This document shows, in pieces, positions 52,210 through 61,941 of a DNA stretch of 64,000 nt. Each line of letters begins with the position of its first letter. Position 1 is the stretch's first letter. The notes under the pieces are model-generated. The model was given only the letters and a program-made list of their open reading frames with translations, ran no database searches and was not told where the DNA came from. A program made the position numbers and the translations under genes. This stretch comes from Rhodococcus sp. 1163 (GTDB taxonomy: Bacteria; Actinomycetota; Actinomycetes; Mycobacteriales; Mycobacteriaceae), in NCBI RefSeq assembly GCF_002091985.1, contig NZ_MKKX01000030.1, positions 1-64,000 on the forward strand, read 5' to 3'.

Positions 52210-52276
52210 GAACGAACCCCCGGCTGGTATGGACTCATCTGTACTTCGAGCGTAGACCGCAGAGTGGTAGCCCGCC

Positions 52277-53032
52277 TCAGTTTCCCCGAGCGGTCGACCC
52301 ACGGGAGAGGACTCGACTCAGGGACAGTGCGGCCGTACGCACGGCAGGGGCGAGCAACTCGGGCCTGAACTGCGCCTTCGGGACGGACACCGACAGTGCT
52401 GCAACCGGTTTGCCTGCCATCGTGACAGGAGCTGCCACGCAACACCCGCCGATCGCGGACTCTTCACGCTCGGATGCGACGCCGGTGCGTCGAACCGAAT
52501 CGATTTCGAGTGCAAGCCTTTTGGGGTCGGTGATCGAATTCGGAGTACAACGCCGCAGCGGCTGGGCAAGCACCTCTGCCACCACGTCCGGGTCCTCGGA
52601 TGCGAGCAGCGCCTTACCCACCGCCGTACACGTCAACGGCAGCCGTCCGCCGGTGTGCGAGGGAAACGGCATCGCCGAGCGGCCGTGAATCTTCTCCACG
52701 TAGACCGCGTCGAACCGATCTCTGACGGCGAGGTGAACCGTCTGCTCGGTCACGGCGAAGAGATCTTGCATGAACGGGAGCGCCGCCGATCGAAGGCTGT
52801 GTTTGATGGCGACACGCTCACCGAGTTCGAACAGTGCCATTCCGAGCTCGAATTTGCTCCCGGTCCGCGTGAGCCAGCCGAGGTCCGCCAGGCTCACCAG
52901 CACGCGGTGGGTGGTGGATCTGGGCAGACCCGTCCGAGCACAGACCTCGGCGAGAGAAAGTGCCGTTCCACCGGGAAACGAGTACAGCACCAGAGCCGAC
53001 CTCTCCAACAATGACGACCTGTCCCGTTCCAT
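52277..53032 (-). CDS. IclR-family transcriptional regulator
   Basis: 251 residues: winged helix at 5-65 ([22 protein letters not shown]) and the IclR effector domain from about 80 ([31 protein letters not shown]). It is divergent from the acetaldehyde dehydrogenase-aldolase pair (75 bp) and so should control it. A perfect palindrome covers its own start codon, which suggests autoregulation. Confidence 0.9.
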   Translation of the reverse strand: MERDRSSLLERSALVLYSFPGGTALSLAEVCARTGLPRSTTHRVLVSLADLGWLTRTGSKFELGMALFELGERVAIKHSLRSAALPFMQDLFAVTEQTVHLAVRDRFDAVYVEKIHGRSAMPFPSHTGGRLPLTCTAVGKALLASEDPDVVAEVLAQPLRRCTPNSITDPKRLALEIDSVRRTGVASEREESAIGGCCVAAPVTMAGKPVAALSVSVPKAQFRPELLAPAVRTAALSLSRVLSRGSTARGN

Positions 53033-53039
53033 GGGACAG
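53019..53039. promoter_or_regulatory. Palindrome over the IclR start, candidate operator
   Basis: CTGTCCC-GTTCCAT-GGGACAG has perfect 7-bp arms, with the IclR ATG (53030-53032 on minus) in the spacer. The position suits repression of iclR itself and control of the divergent operon. Confidence 0.65.
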
Positions 53040-53107
53040 ATCCTATGCACCGGAGCGGAGCGTGGATAGCGTCGATACCAACATCGGACACGCGAAGGCG
53101 GGCATAT

Positions 53108-54052
53108 ATGAGCACGAAAGTTGCGGTCATCGGATCGGGCAACATCGGTACCGATCTGGTGATCAAGTTGAAAAGGATCGCCAAGAACGTCGAGATTGCC
53201 GTACTGGTGGGCATCGACCCCAATTCCGACGGACTGGCTCGCGCCAGGCGGTTGGGAGTCTCCACCGTCGATTCGGGTGTGCAGGGATTGATCGATCACC
53301 CCGATTTCGCCGACATCGAGATCATCTTCGACTCCACGTCCGCCCAGGCGCACATAGCGAACGAGGCAGCACTGCGGCCCTACGGCAAGCGCCTGATCGA
53401 CCTGACGCCTGCCGCCATCGGCCCATTTGTGGTGCCCGCAGTCAACCTCGACGAGCACCTCGACGCACCGATCGTGAACATGGTGACGTGTGGCGGACAG
53501 GCGACCATCCCGATCGTCGCCGCGATTTCCTCGGTCACCGACGTGCACTACGCAGAGATCGTGGCATCGATCGCGTCGAAGTCCGCTGGACCCGGAACAC
53601 GAGCCAACATCGACGAGTTCACCGAAACCACCTCGGAGGCAATCGAGAAGGTCGGCGGAGCTGCGCACGGTAAGGCGATCATCGTCCTCAACCCCGCCGA
53701 GCCGCCGCTGATCATGCGCGACACGGTGCTGGCGCTGGTATCGAACCCTGATCAGGACAAGATCCGTCAGTCGATTCTGGACATGGTCGCGAAGGTTTCG
53801 GCATATGTGCCCGGCTACCGGCTCAAGCAGGAAGTCCAGTTCACCCAGCTCGACGACGCGGAATCCGTCGCAACCCTTACCGGTGGCGTCGAAAAGGGCC
53901 CAGGCCTGTGGAAGGTGTCGGTGTTCCTCGAGGTCGAAGGCGCCGCTCACTACCTGCCCGCATACGCAGGAAATCTGGACATCATGACCTCCGCTGCTCT
54001 TCAGGTCGCGGAGAAGCTGGCTGAGAACAAGACTCTGGAGGCTGCACGATGA
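53108..54052 (+). CDS. dmpF: Acetaldehyde dehydrogenase (acylating), DmpF/MhpF/HsaG type
   Basis: 314-residue enzyme turning acetaldehyde (or propanal) plus CoA into acyl-CoA with NAD+. The NAD fold [14 protein letters not shown] is at the start, and the nucleophilic cysteine lies in [10 protein letters not shown] (near 125). It forms a channelling complex with the aldolase coded next, which it overlaps by four bases. AAGGCGGG precedes the ATG. The pair is the last part of meta-cleavage pathways for aromatics or the steroid nucleus. Confidence 0.95.
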   Translation: MSTKVAVIGSGNIGTDLVIKLKRIAKNVEIAVLVGIDPNSDGLARARRLGVSTVDSGVQGLIDHPDFADIEIIFDSTSAQAHIANEAALRPYGKRLIDLTPAAIGPFVVPAVNLDEHLDAPIVNMVTCGGQATIPIVAAISSVTDVHYAEIVASIASKSAGPGTRANIDEFTETTSEAIEKVGGAAHGKAIIVLNPAEPPLIMRDTVLALVSNPDQDKIRQSILDMVAKVSAYVPGYRLKQEVQFTQLDDAESVATLTGGVEKGPGLWKVSVFLEVEGAAHYLPAYAGNLDIMTSAALQVAEKLAENKTLEAAR

Positions 54053-55083
54053 CTCGCCCCAACGCAAACGACGGCGCCGCGCTCTACATCCAAGATGTGA
54101 CGCTGCGCGACGGGATGCACGCGATGCGTCACCGGATCACCCCGGAAAACGTCGCCCGGATCGCAAGTGCCCTGGACAGTGCAGGCGTCGACGCCATCGA
54201 GGTCACCCACGGTGACGGCCTCGCCGGCCACAGCCTCACCTACGGGCCGGGCAGCAACACCGACTGGGAATGGATCGAAGCCGCAGCCGAGGTCGTTCAT
54301 CGTGCAAAGCTGACGACGCTGCTGCTCCCAGGCGTGGGCACCGTGAAGGAACTCGAGCATGCATTCAAGCTCGGAGTCACCTCCGTCCGCGTCGCGACAC
54401 ACTGCACCGAGGCCGACGTCTCGGCACAGCACATCGGCAAGGCACGCGAACTGGGCATGGACGTGTCCGGCTTCCTGATGATGTCACACCTGGCTGAGCC
54501 TGCGAAGCTCGCCGAGCAGGCCAAGCTGATGGAATCCTATGGGGCGCATTGCGTTTACGTCACCGACTCCGGTGGCCGTCTGACGATGGACGGTGTACGA
54601 GCACGAGTGCGCGCATACCGCGACGTCCTCGACCCGGAAACCCAGATCGGCATCCACGCCCACCAGAACCTGTCGCTGTCGGTAGCGAACTCGGTTGTGG
54701 CGGTAGAGGAAGGCGTCATGCGTGTCGACGCTTCGCTCGCCGGTCACGGCGCCGGTGCAGGTAACTGCCCGATCGAGCCGTTCGTCGCCGTCGCTGACCT
54801 CAACGGTTGGAAGCACGGCTGCGATCTGTTCGGCTTGCAGGATGCCGCTGACGACATCGTGCGTCCGCTCCAGGACCGGCCGGTCCAGGTCGACCGCGAG
54901 ACGTTGACCCTCGGCTACGCGGGCGTCTACTCGAGCTTCCTGCGTCACGCCGAGTCCGCTGCCAAGCAGTACGGACTCGACACTCGTGCGATCCTGCTCG
55001 CCGTCGGCGAACGCGGACTCGTCGGCGGTCAGGAAGACCTGATCACCGATATCGCACTGGATTTGGCTGCCGCTCGCAAGTAG
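54049..55083 (+). CDS. dmpG: 4-hydroxy-2-oxovalerate aldolase
   Basis: 344-residue metal-dependent class II aldolase (DmpG/MhpE/HsaF type) splitting 4-hydroxy-2-oxoacids to pyruvate and an aldehyde. [15 protein letters not shown] starts the TIM barrel, and metal ligands fit D in DVTLRDG and the HAHQN histidines near 204-206. The C-terminal helical domain contacts the dehydrogenase. The 2-oxopent-4-enoate hydratase that normally accompanies the pair is absent here. Confidence 0.95.
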   Translation: MTRPNANDGAALYIQDVTLRDGMHAMRHRITPENVARIASALDSAGVDAIEVTHGDGLAGHSLTYGPGSNTDWEWIEAAAEVVHRAKLTTLLLPGVGTVKELEHAFKLGVTSVRVATHCTEADVSAQHIGKARELGMDVSGFLMMSHLAEPAKLAEQAKLMESYGAHCVYVTDSGGRLTMDGVRARVRAYRDVLDPETQIGIHAHQNLSLSVANSVVAVEEGVMRVDASLAGHGAGAGNCPIEPFVAVADLNGWKHGCDLFGLQDAADDIVRPLQDRPVQVDRETLTLGYAGVYSSFLRHAESAAKQYGLDTRAILLAVGERGLVGGQEDLITDIALDLAAARK

Positions 55084-55100
55084 TCTTCACGCAACAAGTA

Positions 55101-55152
55101 CCCCGGGTGTGGTCCGCTACGACAGGGAACCGCACCCGGGGTTTCTGCTTTT
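55101..55152. terminator. Rho-independent terminator after the aldolase gene
   Basis: CCCCGGGTGTGG (55101-55112) pairs with CCGCACCCGGGG (55130-55141) with one G-U pair; TTTCTGCTTTT follows. It lies 17 bases after the stop and just before the end of the convergent TetR gene. Confidence 0.88.
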
Positions 55153-55155
55153 CGG

Positions 55156-55746
55156 TCAGGTGGCGATCACGTGTCTGACGATCGTGTGTACGAGGTCTTC
55201 GATGGAGATATCGGGATCGAAGGCTCGTTGAACCCCGATCCCCAGACAGAGGCCCACGACGATGTCGGCAGACTTCTCGGGAGTATCGGCCAACTCGACG
55301 TCGAGTCTGCGAGCGAAGTCGGCCAACATATAGGCCGCCGCGGCGCGAAGTTGGCGGTTGGACTCCCTGATCTCTTCCTCGATCACGGGATTTACGCGGC
55401 CACGCGCGCCGAACTCCATTTCCAGTAGCGCCCAACGGCGGTCGCCGATCGCGTGCTCGCACCACTGGCGAACGGCCGACTCGAACGTATCGACGCTGGT
55501 GATGCTCACGGTGAGTTGGGCAGCCTCGGTCAGCTTGTGTGCGCGGATCCCCCGAATGACGTCGCGGCAGAGTTCGTCTTTCCCGCCGAAGTTCGAATAG
55601 ACGGCGCCCTTCGAGTATCCGGCTTCCTCCGCGATCCGGTCGACGGAGGTATCCGCGTAGCCGCGGTCGAGGAAGTGTTCGGTTGCGACGTCCAGCAGGG
55701 CCGCCCGCGTTCTCTCCCGAGACTCCTCGCGGGTCAGTCGCGCCAT
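55156..55746 (-). CDS. TetR-family regulator of the BVMO gene
   Basis: 196-residue TetR repressor with the helix-turn-helix TSVDRIAEEAGYSKGAVYSNF (about 34-54). It is divergent from the Baeyer-Villiger monooxygenase gene with a short intergenic region bearing a palindrome at 55775, so it most likely represses that gene and itself. Confidence 0.9.
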   Translation of the reverse strand: MARLTREESRERTRAALLDVATEHFLDRGYADTSVDRIAEEAGYSKGAVYSNFGGKDELCRDVIRGIRAHKLTEAAQLTVSITSVDTFESAVRQWCEHAIGDRRWALLEMEFGARGRVNPVIEEEIRESNRQLRAAAAYMLADFARRLDVELADTPEKSADIVVGLCLGIGVQRAFDPDISIEDLVHTIVRHVIAT

Positions 55747-55774
55747 GCCTTCGCCTCCTTCGATTGACTTTCGG

Positions 55775-55810
55775 ATACCGATGGTATTTCAATGCTCATG
55801 GTACTTGAAC
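55775..55810. promoter_or_regulatory. Palindrome and repeated half-sites between TetR and BVMO
   Basis: ATACC-GAT-GGTAT (55775-55787) is perfect, and the element GGTATTTCAA (55783) is echoed by GGTACTTGAA (55800). A TetR target is likely. Confidence 0.6.
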
Positions 55811-55830
55811 TGTCTCGAACCGAGGAGCAC

Positions 55831-57300
55831 ATGCGAATGACCCACACTCTCGACGGTGAGTACGACGCCGTCATCGTCGGCGCAGGTATGTCCGGCATCG
55901 CCGCCTATCGAGCGCTGCGCGAGGAGGGTGTGCAGAGCATTCTGATCATCGAACGAGCCGCCGAGTTCGGTGGCACCTGGCGCGAGAACACCTACCCCGG
56001 ATGCGAATGCGACGTGCCGTCGCCGATCTACTCATACACCGATGCCCACAACGCCGACTGGTCGAAACTCTATGCAAACCAACAGGAAATTCAGCGCTAC
56101 CTCGTCGACACCGCCGAGCACTGGGGCGTGCGCGACGCCGTACGGTTCGGCGTCACCTTCCTCGGCGCGCACTGGGACGACGCGAACGGCCAGTGGAAGA
56201 TCCGAACCGATGCCGGAGATGTCACGGCAACTCTCGCGATCGGCGCAGCCGGACCGTGGAGCACACCGTCCGTTCCCGATCTCCCCGGCGCGGCCGACTT
56301 CGGCGGTGTCACCTTCCACTCCGCACGCTGGCGACACGACGTCGACCTGTCCGGCAAACGCGTCGTCGTCATCGGAACAGGCGCATCCGCAGTGCAATTC
56401 GTGCCCGAGATCGTCGACGCCGCCGAACACGTGACGATCTATCAGCGCACGCCGCAGTGGGTACTCCCGAAGCCGAACTACCATCAGCCCACAGCATTCC
56501 GTTGGCTACTGCGACGCAGTCCCGCAGTCGCTCGCATCCAGCGCGCCGTCATCTACCGCATCCTCGAACTCGTCGCGTTCGGAACCCGGCACAGCAGAGC
56601 AATGAAAATTGCCCACACCATCGGCCGTTGGCAGATCAAACGTCAGATCAGTGATGCCGATCTTCGTGAGATCGTCACTCCCGAATACGTTTTCGGATGC
56701 AAACGTCCACTGTTCGCCAACACCTGGTATCCGACACTCGACCGCGCCGACGTCACAGTGCGCCCGAGCGGCGTCGCCCGCCTCACCGAAACCGGAGTCA
56801 TCGGAACCGACGGCATCGAAGTGCCCGCCGACGTCATCATCTACGGCACCGGCTTCCACATCACGGATATGCCTCTGGCAGAACAAGTATTCGACGCAGA
56901 CGGGCTGAGCCTGAGCGACCACTGGCGCGGCAGCCCCAAGGCCTACCTCGGAACCACCACCCACGGCTTCCCCAACTTCGCGATCCTGCTGGGCCCAGGA
57001 CTGGGGACCCTGGCGTCCGCCTTCACCGTCACCGAAACGCAGCTGGGTCTGATCAGGTCCCTCGTGCGCACCACCCGCGAACTCGGTGCGAAAGTATTCG
57101 ACACCCGTGCCGATGCCGAACAGACCTACAACAACGACCGAACGGACGCCCTCGCCACGACCGTCTACAACATCGGCGGTTGCACCAGCTACTTCATCGA
57201 CAAAACCGGCACCAACAGCTTCAGCTGGCCCTGGTCCACAGATACCATGCGTCGACGCCTGCGCACCGCCGACCCCGCCGCATACGAATTCACCAGGTAG
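55831..57300 (+). CDS. Type I Baeyer-Villiger monooxygenase
   Basis: 489-residue class B flavoprotein. FAD fold VGAGMSGIAAYRAL, NADP fold VIGTGASAVQFVPEI and the fingerprint F-G-G-V-T-F-H-S-A-R-W match F-x-G-x3-H-x3-W of Baeyer-Villiger enzymes, which convert ketones to esters or lactones. ATG 55831 and ATG 55837 both follow GAGGAG; the second has better spacing. The frame starts at 55792 inside the operator region. No hydrolase lies behind it; a phosphatase-like gene does. Confidence 0.9.
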   Translation: MRMTHTLDGEYDAVIVGAGMSGIAAYRALREEGVQSILIIERAAEFGGTWRENTYPGCECDVPSPIYSYTDAHNADWSKLYANQQEIQRYLVDTAEHWGVRDAVRFGVTFLGAHWDDANGQWKIRTDAGDVTATLAIGAAGPWSTPSVPDLPGAADFGGVTFHSARWRHDVDLSGKRVVVIGTGASAVQFVPEIVDAAEHVTIYQRTPQWVLPKPNYHQPTAFRWLLRRSPAVARIQRAVIYRILELVAFGTRHSRAMKIAHTIGRWQIKRQISDADLREIVTPEYVFGCKRPLFANTWYPTLDRADVTVRPSGVARLTETGVIGTDGIEVPADVIIYGTGFHITDMPLAEQVFDADGLSLSDHWRGSPKAYLGTTTHGFPNFAILLGPGLGTLASAFTVTETQLGLIRSLVRTTRELGAKVFDTRADAEQTYNNDRTDALATTVYNIGGCTSYFIDKTGTNSFSWPWSTDTMRRRLRTADPAAYEFTR

Positions 57301-57305
57301 ATCCG

Positions 57306-57725
57306 ATGTGGGACGAGGACGCAGCCGGAGTCATGCCACTGCCGTCGGGACGCCTGATTCGGGGGAGGGGGCTGCGCACAGCGCTGCCGGCCGGACCGCA
57401 ACCCGAGTTCGGTATCTACCTGACGGGTCGCGACCCGGAACCGTTCGATTGGCCGAGCCGGTGGGTTCGATGGCCCGACTTCTGGCTCCCACTCGACCGA
57501 ACGCAGTTTGCTGCAGCTCTCGAAGAAGCACTCCACCGAGCGGACGGCGAGCGGGTCGAGATTGCCTGCGGCGGCGGTTACGGCCGAACGGGGACGGCGC
57601 TCGCATGTGCAGTCGTGCTCGACGGAATCCCGAACGTCGACGCCGTCCGGTACGTGCGTGACCAGTACTCGCACCGGGCCGTCGAAACTCCTTGGCAGCG
57701 AAGGTTCGTCGCACGTTGGCGGTGA
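57306..57725 (+). CDS. Small protein-tyrosine-phosphatase-like protein
   Basis: 139 residues. ACGGGYGRTGTALAC holds C88-x5-R94 followed by T, the P-loop of cysteine-based phosphatases, and D-containing WPDFWLPLD lies about 35 residues before it as a possible general acid. The usual histidine before the cysteine is alanine. ATG is five bases after the monooxygenase stop. Its target is unknown. Confidence 0.78.
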   Translation: MWDEDAAGVMPLPSGRLIRGRGLRTALPAGPQPEFGIYLTGRDPEPFDWPSRWVRWPDFWLPLDRTQFAAALEEALHRADGERVEIACGGGYGRTGTALACAVVLDGIPNVDAVRYVRDQYSHRAVETPWQRRFVARWR

Positions 57726-57734
57726 CCCTGGGTT

Positions 57735-58370
57735 TCAGTCGCGAACCAGGCGCCGAAGATCGGACCGAACTGCCCGGTAAACAGTGACGAGATCGGCGGA
57801 CCCGTCACCCCCGTCGACCACTTCCGCCCAGCGGTCCACCGCGATACGGAGGGTCAGCGCAGCCGTCTCGATGAGTAGGCGAGCGGTAGAAGTTACGTCC
57901 AGCTTTGTCGCCACCCTCTCGGCCAGACAGGCCAGCATCACCGCGTCTGCGGCGTAGGCAGCGGATCGCACCTGAGCGTCCGACAGGACGAGTCGTCGAA
58001 CCCGCAGCAGTCGTTCAGCGCTGCCGTCGGACGCCGTAGCGAATCGAACTACAGAGCGTTCGTAGATGTTCTCGATCGCGTCGAGTGTGATGCGTTCCGA
58101 TGCCGAAGACTCGAGCCATTCGGTGAACTCGGCCTCGAACTCGATATCAGCGATCAGTACCGATTCCTCTTTGGTTGCAAAAGACCGGAAGAAGGTACTC
58201 GGCGACACTCCGGCTCGACGGGCGATGTCGTCGACTGTCGTGGCGGCAGCTCCCTGAAGTTCGAACAGGTCAAGGGCAGCCTCCGATATCTCACGTCGGG
58301 TTTCCCTACGCCGTCGTTCGCGCAGGTCGGGGACTGCGCTGATGGCAGCGTCCGTCTTGTGTGCGCCCAC
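57735..58370 (-). CDS. TetR-family regulator of the DHA2 exporter
   Basis: 211-residue TetR repressor, helix-turn-helix TTVDDIARRAGVSPSTFFRSF (near 45-65). It is divergent from the exporter gene across 112 bp that hold a perfect palindrome. Such pairs usually sense a drug exported by the pump. Confidence 0.9.
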   Translation of the reverse strand: MGAHKTDAAISAVPDLRERRRRETRREISEAALDLFELQGAAATTVDDIARRAGVSPSTFFRSFATKEESVLIADIEFEAEFTEWLESSASERITLDAIENIYERSVVRFATASDGSAERLLRVRRLVLSDAQVRSAAYAADAVMLACLAERVATKLDVTSTARLLIETAALTLRIAVDRWAEVVDGGDGSADLVTVYRAVRSDLRRLVRD

Positions 58371-58418
58371 TGGCCACCTCCTGTCGTTCCGGCGTCAACT
58401 TACCAGCGAGAATCGAAT

Positions 58419-58433
58419 TGACAGTCACTGTCA
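58419..58433. promoter_or_regulatory. Operator TGACAG-TCA-CTGTCA
   Basis: Perfect 6-bp-arm palindrome between TetR and exporter genes. TTGACA (58418-58423) with TGAAAC 17 bases on could be the exporter promoter, so the -35 lies in the operator. Confidence 0.72.
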
Positions 58434-58482
58434 TGCTGCGTGAAACTATCGCAACTGTCGAGACCAACCGGAGAGTTACTTC

Positions 58483-59940
58483 ATGCAGACACAAGACACC
58501 GTCCCCGAGGAAGAGCTGTCCTCGGCGAGCAAGATGTTGATCGCCGTCTTGGTAGTCGCTTCCTTCGTGATGATTCTCAACGAGACGATCATGAGCGTCG
58601 CGCTGCCCAGGCTCATGGTCGACCTAGCCATCACTGCCACTACCGCGCAGTGGTTGACCACTGGGTTCATGCTCACCATGGCGGTCGTCATCCCGACGAC
58701 GGGGTACCTGTTTCAGCGTTTCACCCTGCGGCAGATGTTCATCACTGCGATGACCTTGTTCAGCGCCGGAACGTTGCTGGCAGCCTTAGCACCTGGATTC
58801 GAACTCCTGTTGGCGGGCAGAGTGATTCAGGCCGGCGGCACCGCCATCATGCTCCCGTTGCTGATCACCACCGTGCTCGGGCTCGTCCCAGTGCACCAGC
58901 GCGGCAAGATGATGGGTGTCATCTCGATCGTCATCGCCGTCGCGCCTGCCGTCGGCCCCACAATCTCCGGCATCGTGCTCGACTCGTTCGCCTGGCGCGC
59001 GATGTTCTGGTTGGTGCTGCCGATCGCACTCGTTGCGTTCGGGGTGGGAGCGGCACTGGTGAAGAATGTCGGCGCGACGGGCAAGCCCCCGTTCGATGGC
59101 CTATCGGTTGTACTGTCCGCGTTCGCATTCGGTGGAATCGTCTACGGCCTCGCCGGCATCGGCCATTCCTCCGAGGGGTCGCCCGTGCCGGTATGGCTAC
59201 CACTCGTCATCGGCGCTGTTGCACTGGTTGTCTTCGTGCTCCGACAGATATCGCGACAGAAAGAGGGACGCGCCCTCCTCGATCTACGTCCATTCTCCAC
59301 GCCCGCGTTCAGTATCGGGCTCGGGCTGCTGGCGGTCAGTCTCATGACCCTGTTCGGGGCACTGATCCTCCTGCCGATCTACTTGCAGAACGTGCGTGGA
59401 CTCGACACTCTCACAACAGGTCTCATGCTGTTGCCGGGCGGCCTGATGATGGGAATCCTCGCTCCGTTCGTCGGTCGAGCATTCGACCGGATCGGCGCCC
59501 GACCACTCGTCGTGCCCGGCACCATCGTCGTCAGCGCTGCGTTGTGGCTCATGACCTCGCTCGACGCGGAGTCCCCGCTTGCGATGGCCATCGGCATCCA
59601 TGTCCTGTTGTCGATCGGTCTCGCGTTGATCATGACGCCACTGATGACGTCGTCGCTGGGATCGCTGTCCAGGGATCTGTATTCGCACGGCAGCGCGATC
59701 CTCAATACCGTCCAGCAACTGGCCGGTGCAGCAGGCACCGCACTTTTCGTGACGGTCATGTCCAATACCGCTGCATCGAAACTTGCCGGCGGTGCAGAAG
59801 GAATCAGCGCGAGCGAGTCCGGCGTCCAGGCAGCCTTCGTCTGTGGAGGCGGAATATCGCTCGTCGCGGTTGCAGCGTCCTTCTTCGTCCGGCAGACGGA
59901 GCCGGAGCCATCCGAAGCCGAACTGGCCGCCGCCCACTGA
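58483..59940 (+). CDS. MFS multidrug exporter, DHA2 family
   Basis: 485-residue 14-segment proton antiporter of the EmrB/QacA type. Marks are LNETIMSVALPRLMVDL in the first segment, a motif C-like GPTISGIVL near 155 and LIVVGIGL-like later segments. Exports hydrophobic compounds. ATG at 58483; GAGAG before it. Ends at a repeat and terminator (59959-60022). Confidence 0.92.
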   Translation: MQTQDTVPEEELSSASKMLIAVLVVASFVMILNETIMSVALPRLMVDLAITATTAQWLTTGFMLTMAVVIPTTGYLFQRFTLRQMFITAMTLFSAGTLLAALAPGFELLLAGRVIQAGGTAIMLPLLITTVLGLVPVHQRGKMMGVISIVIAVAPAVGPTISGIVLDSFAWRAMFWLVLPIALVAFGVGAALVKNVGATGKPPFDGLSVVLSAFAFGGIVYGLAGIGHSSEGSPVPVWLPLVIGAVALVVFVLRQISRQKEGRALLDLRPFSTPAFSIGLGLLAVSLMTLFGALILLPIYLQNVRGLDTLTTGLMLLPGGLMMGILAPFVGRAFDRIGARPLVVPGTIVVSAALWLMTSLDAESPLAMAIGIHVLLSIGLALIMTPLMTSSLGSLSRDLYSHGSAILNTVQQLAGAAGTALFVTVMSNTAASKLAGGAEGISASESGVQAAFVCGGGISLVAVAASFFVRQTEPEPSEAELAAAH

Positions 59941-59958
59941 AACCCGTTTCGAGCCCAC

Positions 59959-59998
59959 GGTTCGACGGCTTCGGTTCGACGGCTTCGGTTCGACGGCG
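59959..59998. repeat. 14-bp tandem repeat, about 2.9 copies
   Basis: GGTTCGACGGCTTC is repeated twice in full (59959-59972, 59973-59986) and the third copy (GGTTCGACGGCG) becomes the left arm of the terminator stem. Confidence 0.8.
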
Positions 59999-60022
59999 AG
60001 ATGTGTACTTTCTCGCCGTCGA
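59990..60022. terminator. Hairpin terminator after the exporter gene
   Basis: TCGACGGCGAGA and TCTCGCCGTCGA form a perfect 12-bp stem with a 9-base loop between the exporter and the convergent lipoprotein gene. Confidence 0.75.
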
Positions 60023-60052
60023 GGCGAGTGTCGGCTCGCTACCGATATCGGC

Positions 60053-60526
60053 CTAAGCAGGTGGCTGACTGAGCGAGAATCCGCACTTCTCGGTCGCGTA
60101 CTTGTTGACCCGATCGCTGGCCGCCATCGCGTCCTGCGCGGTGTCGGCGTCCATCGATGTCGTCGACTTTTCGGTGAAAGCCTCGTACGTCGGCGCATCG
60201 GCAGCAGTGCTCGTGGCGACGACGCTGGCATCCTTGAGCTTGGCGAGATCGGGCGAGACATCGGGATCGTTGGCGTCGATCGCCGGGTCGTAATGCTCGC
60301 TCAGGCCGTCCGCGTACGTCTTCAACGATGCCTGCATCGCAGGCCAATCGCTCGGGTCTCCGGCCAGGGTGCTCATCGAGGAAGTTTCGAAGTCCGCAAT
60401 GTCCTGCAGTTGTGCGCAGATATCTACCTCTGGGGCAGCATCTGCACTGTCGTCCGATCCGCAACCGGCCAGCCCCACGGAGACAGCGGCAGCAATGCAC
60501 AGGACGGGTAAGGACGAAAGCTTCAT
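60053..60526 (-). CDS. Small lipoprotein of unknown function
   Basis: 157 residues: signal peptide with lipobox GLAGC (Cys 22), then an acidic, mostly helical domain with two more cysteines (ICAQL, EKCGF) that could form a disulfide. No family recognised. ATG at 60526. It stands alone and convergent with the exporter. Confidence 0.78.
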   Translation of the reverse strand: MKLSSLPVLCIAAAVSVGLAGCGSDDSADAAPEVDICAQLQDIADFETSSMSTLAGDPSDWPAMQASLKTYADGLSEHYDPAIDANDPDVSPDLAKLKDASVVATSTAADAPTYEAFTEKSTTSMDADTAQDAMAASDRVNKYATEKCGFSLSQPPA

Positions 60527-60671
60527 GCGGGTATGTCTCCAAACGGATCGGGGCGTAGGTCCGCATAACCGTCACAGGAGAGGGTGCCTCTTGTCGAGTC
60601 GGACATCCACTTGTTGGGAAATGTCACCACGCCGGATTGAGTACGAGCCGATTCGAACGTATGGTCGAACA

Positions 60672-60971
60672 ATGGCTGCGCGTAGATCGAGAGGAGGTGC
60701 AGATTCGCAACGACCGTTCGAGGTGCTCACCCCGTCGGTCAAGGTGTTGATCGACCTGGCGATCCTCTATCCGCAGCCACCGCACCATCATGGCAACTAC
60801 ACCGCGGAGGGGTTCGACGTCAGAAAAGTGGTGCCCGGCGACTTGACGGAATGGTCGATGACAGTCGACGGCGACTGGATCGGCAGAGTCACCTACGAGC
60901 TGATGTCCAAGGATCGTAGTGAGACAGTCACGCACTGGGTGCCGAGTCGGGTACTCAAACCGTTGCACTGA
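60672..60971 (+). CDS. Hypothetical protein
   Basis: About 99 residues from ATG 60672 (MAARRSRGG); an in-frame ATG at 60621 would add 17. The core (LIDLAILYPQPPHHHGNY, VTYELMSKDRSETVTHWVPS) is polar with a short hydrophobic strand. No family is recognised. Codon bias by eye suits coding, but the start is unsure. Confidence 0.5.
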   Translation: MAARRSRGGADSQRPFEVLTPSVKVLIDLAILYPQPPHHHGNYTAEGFDVRKVVPGDLTEWSMTVDGDWIGRVTYELMSKDRSETVTHWVPSRVLKPLH

Positions 60972-61045
60972 ACCGGTCGGATGATCCCAGTACAGTGCTT
61001 GCGGGCGCGTACTCGGGCCCGTCGAATCTGCCAGGGAGTGCATCG

Positions 61046-61561
61046 ATGACATTCGTTCGAGTCGGCGTAGTACGTAACAGCGTGACGATCGCGCTCGTCC
61101 TCGCCTGTCTATCGGCATGCGGTCAGGGCAGTGACTCGTCGGCGACAGTGTCGGAGAGTGCTTCGGTAAGTGCTTCGGAAAGTGCTGGAGCGCAACCGGA
61201 TACCGACGCGGAGACATTCGAGCAGTTCGAGGCGGCCGAGGTGAGCGGACATGCGCTCGTGCCAGGCACCTCGATGAAGATCTCGATAGCGACCACCGGC
61301 GATTCCGTCGCATTCAACGCTGGATGCAACACATTCTTCGGAGCCCTGAACAACGAGGCCGGGGTCATCGACGGACCCGGATCCGAAGCGTCGAACGGTC
61401 CGATGGGATCGACGATGATGGCGTGCGACGATGCGCTGATGGAGCAGGACCGCTGGCTGCAGGAATTCCTCGACTCCACACCCGTATGGACACTCGGTGA
61501 AGACACCGTGACGTTGAGTTCGCCGGCCGGATCGATCACTGCCACTCGCGTCGAGGGCTGA
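61046..61561 (+). CDS. META-domain (HslJ-like) lipoprotein
   Basis: 171 residues: signal with lipobox CLSAC, a Ser/Ala/Glu-rich linker (about 30-50), and a META domain with FNAGCNTFFGALNN and the MMACDDALMEQDRWLQEFL segment typical of HslJ-like proteins. Function in the envelope is unknown. ATG at 61046 with GGGAG upstream. Confidence 0.85.
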   Translation: MTFVRVGVVRNSVTIALVLACLSACGQGSDSSATVSESASVSASESAGAQPDTDAETFEQFEAAEVSGHALVPGTSMKISIATTGDSVAFNAGCNTFFGALNNEAGVIDGPGSEASNGPMGSTMMACDDALMEQDRWLQEFLDSTPVWTLGEDTVTLSSPAGSITATRVEG

Positions 61562-61665
61562 GCTGCGGCATTTTTCCCCGGCAGCGCAGAGGGTTTGGGG
61601 CCCGATCGTTGGGGTATACGCTCCATTCGCGGTAGCCGAAGGTCGGCTACGGGAGGGGTTACATC

Positions 61666-61866
61666 ATGCGGTTCGTCACTCTGATCGTCCTTATATGGCT
61701 CGTGGTCGGAGGTATCGCAGTATTCCAACGCGGATACGTCTCCAGTGCACCCGAGAACTGCGCAGGTGTCGGCACGATCGCTCTCACGGTCGTCGCAGGC
61801 CCGCTCAACTACGCAGGCGTCAACCCGAAGGTCACGGACTGCAATCTGCCGCAGCCGAGCCAGTAA
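61666..61866 (+). CDS. Small single-span membrane protein
   Basis: 66 residues. A hydrophobic helix (TLIVLIWLVVGGIAVF, 5-20) is followed by an outside part with two cysteines. GGGAGGGG lies ahead of the ATG. This type is often found as one-copy proteins in mycobacteria and rhodococci; no function is known. Confidence 0.72.
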   Translation: MRFVTLIVLIWLVVGGIAVFQRGYVSSAPENCAGVGTIALTVVAGPLNYAGVNPKVTDCNLPQPSQ

Positions 61867-61941
61867 GTCATTCGCGCGACCGGCTGCCGTTTCGGTGGCC
61901 GGTCGGCGCGTGAATGGTCCATTCATGCGGTCGGTTTGCCG

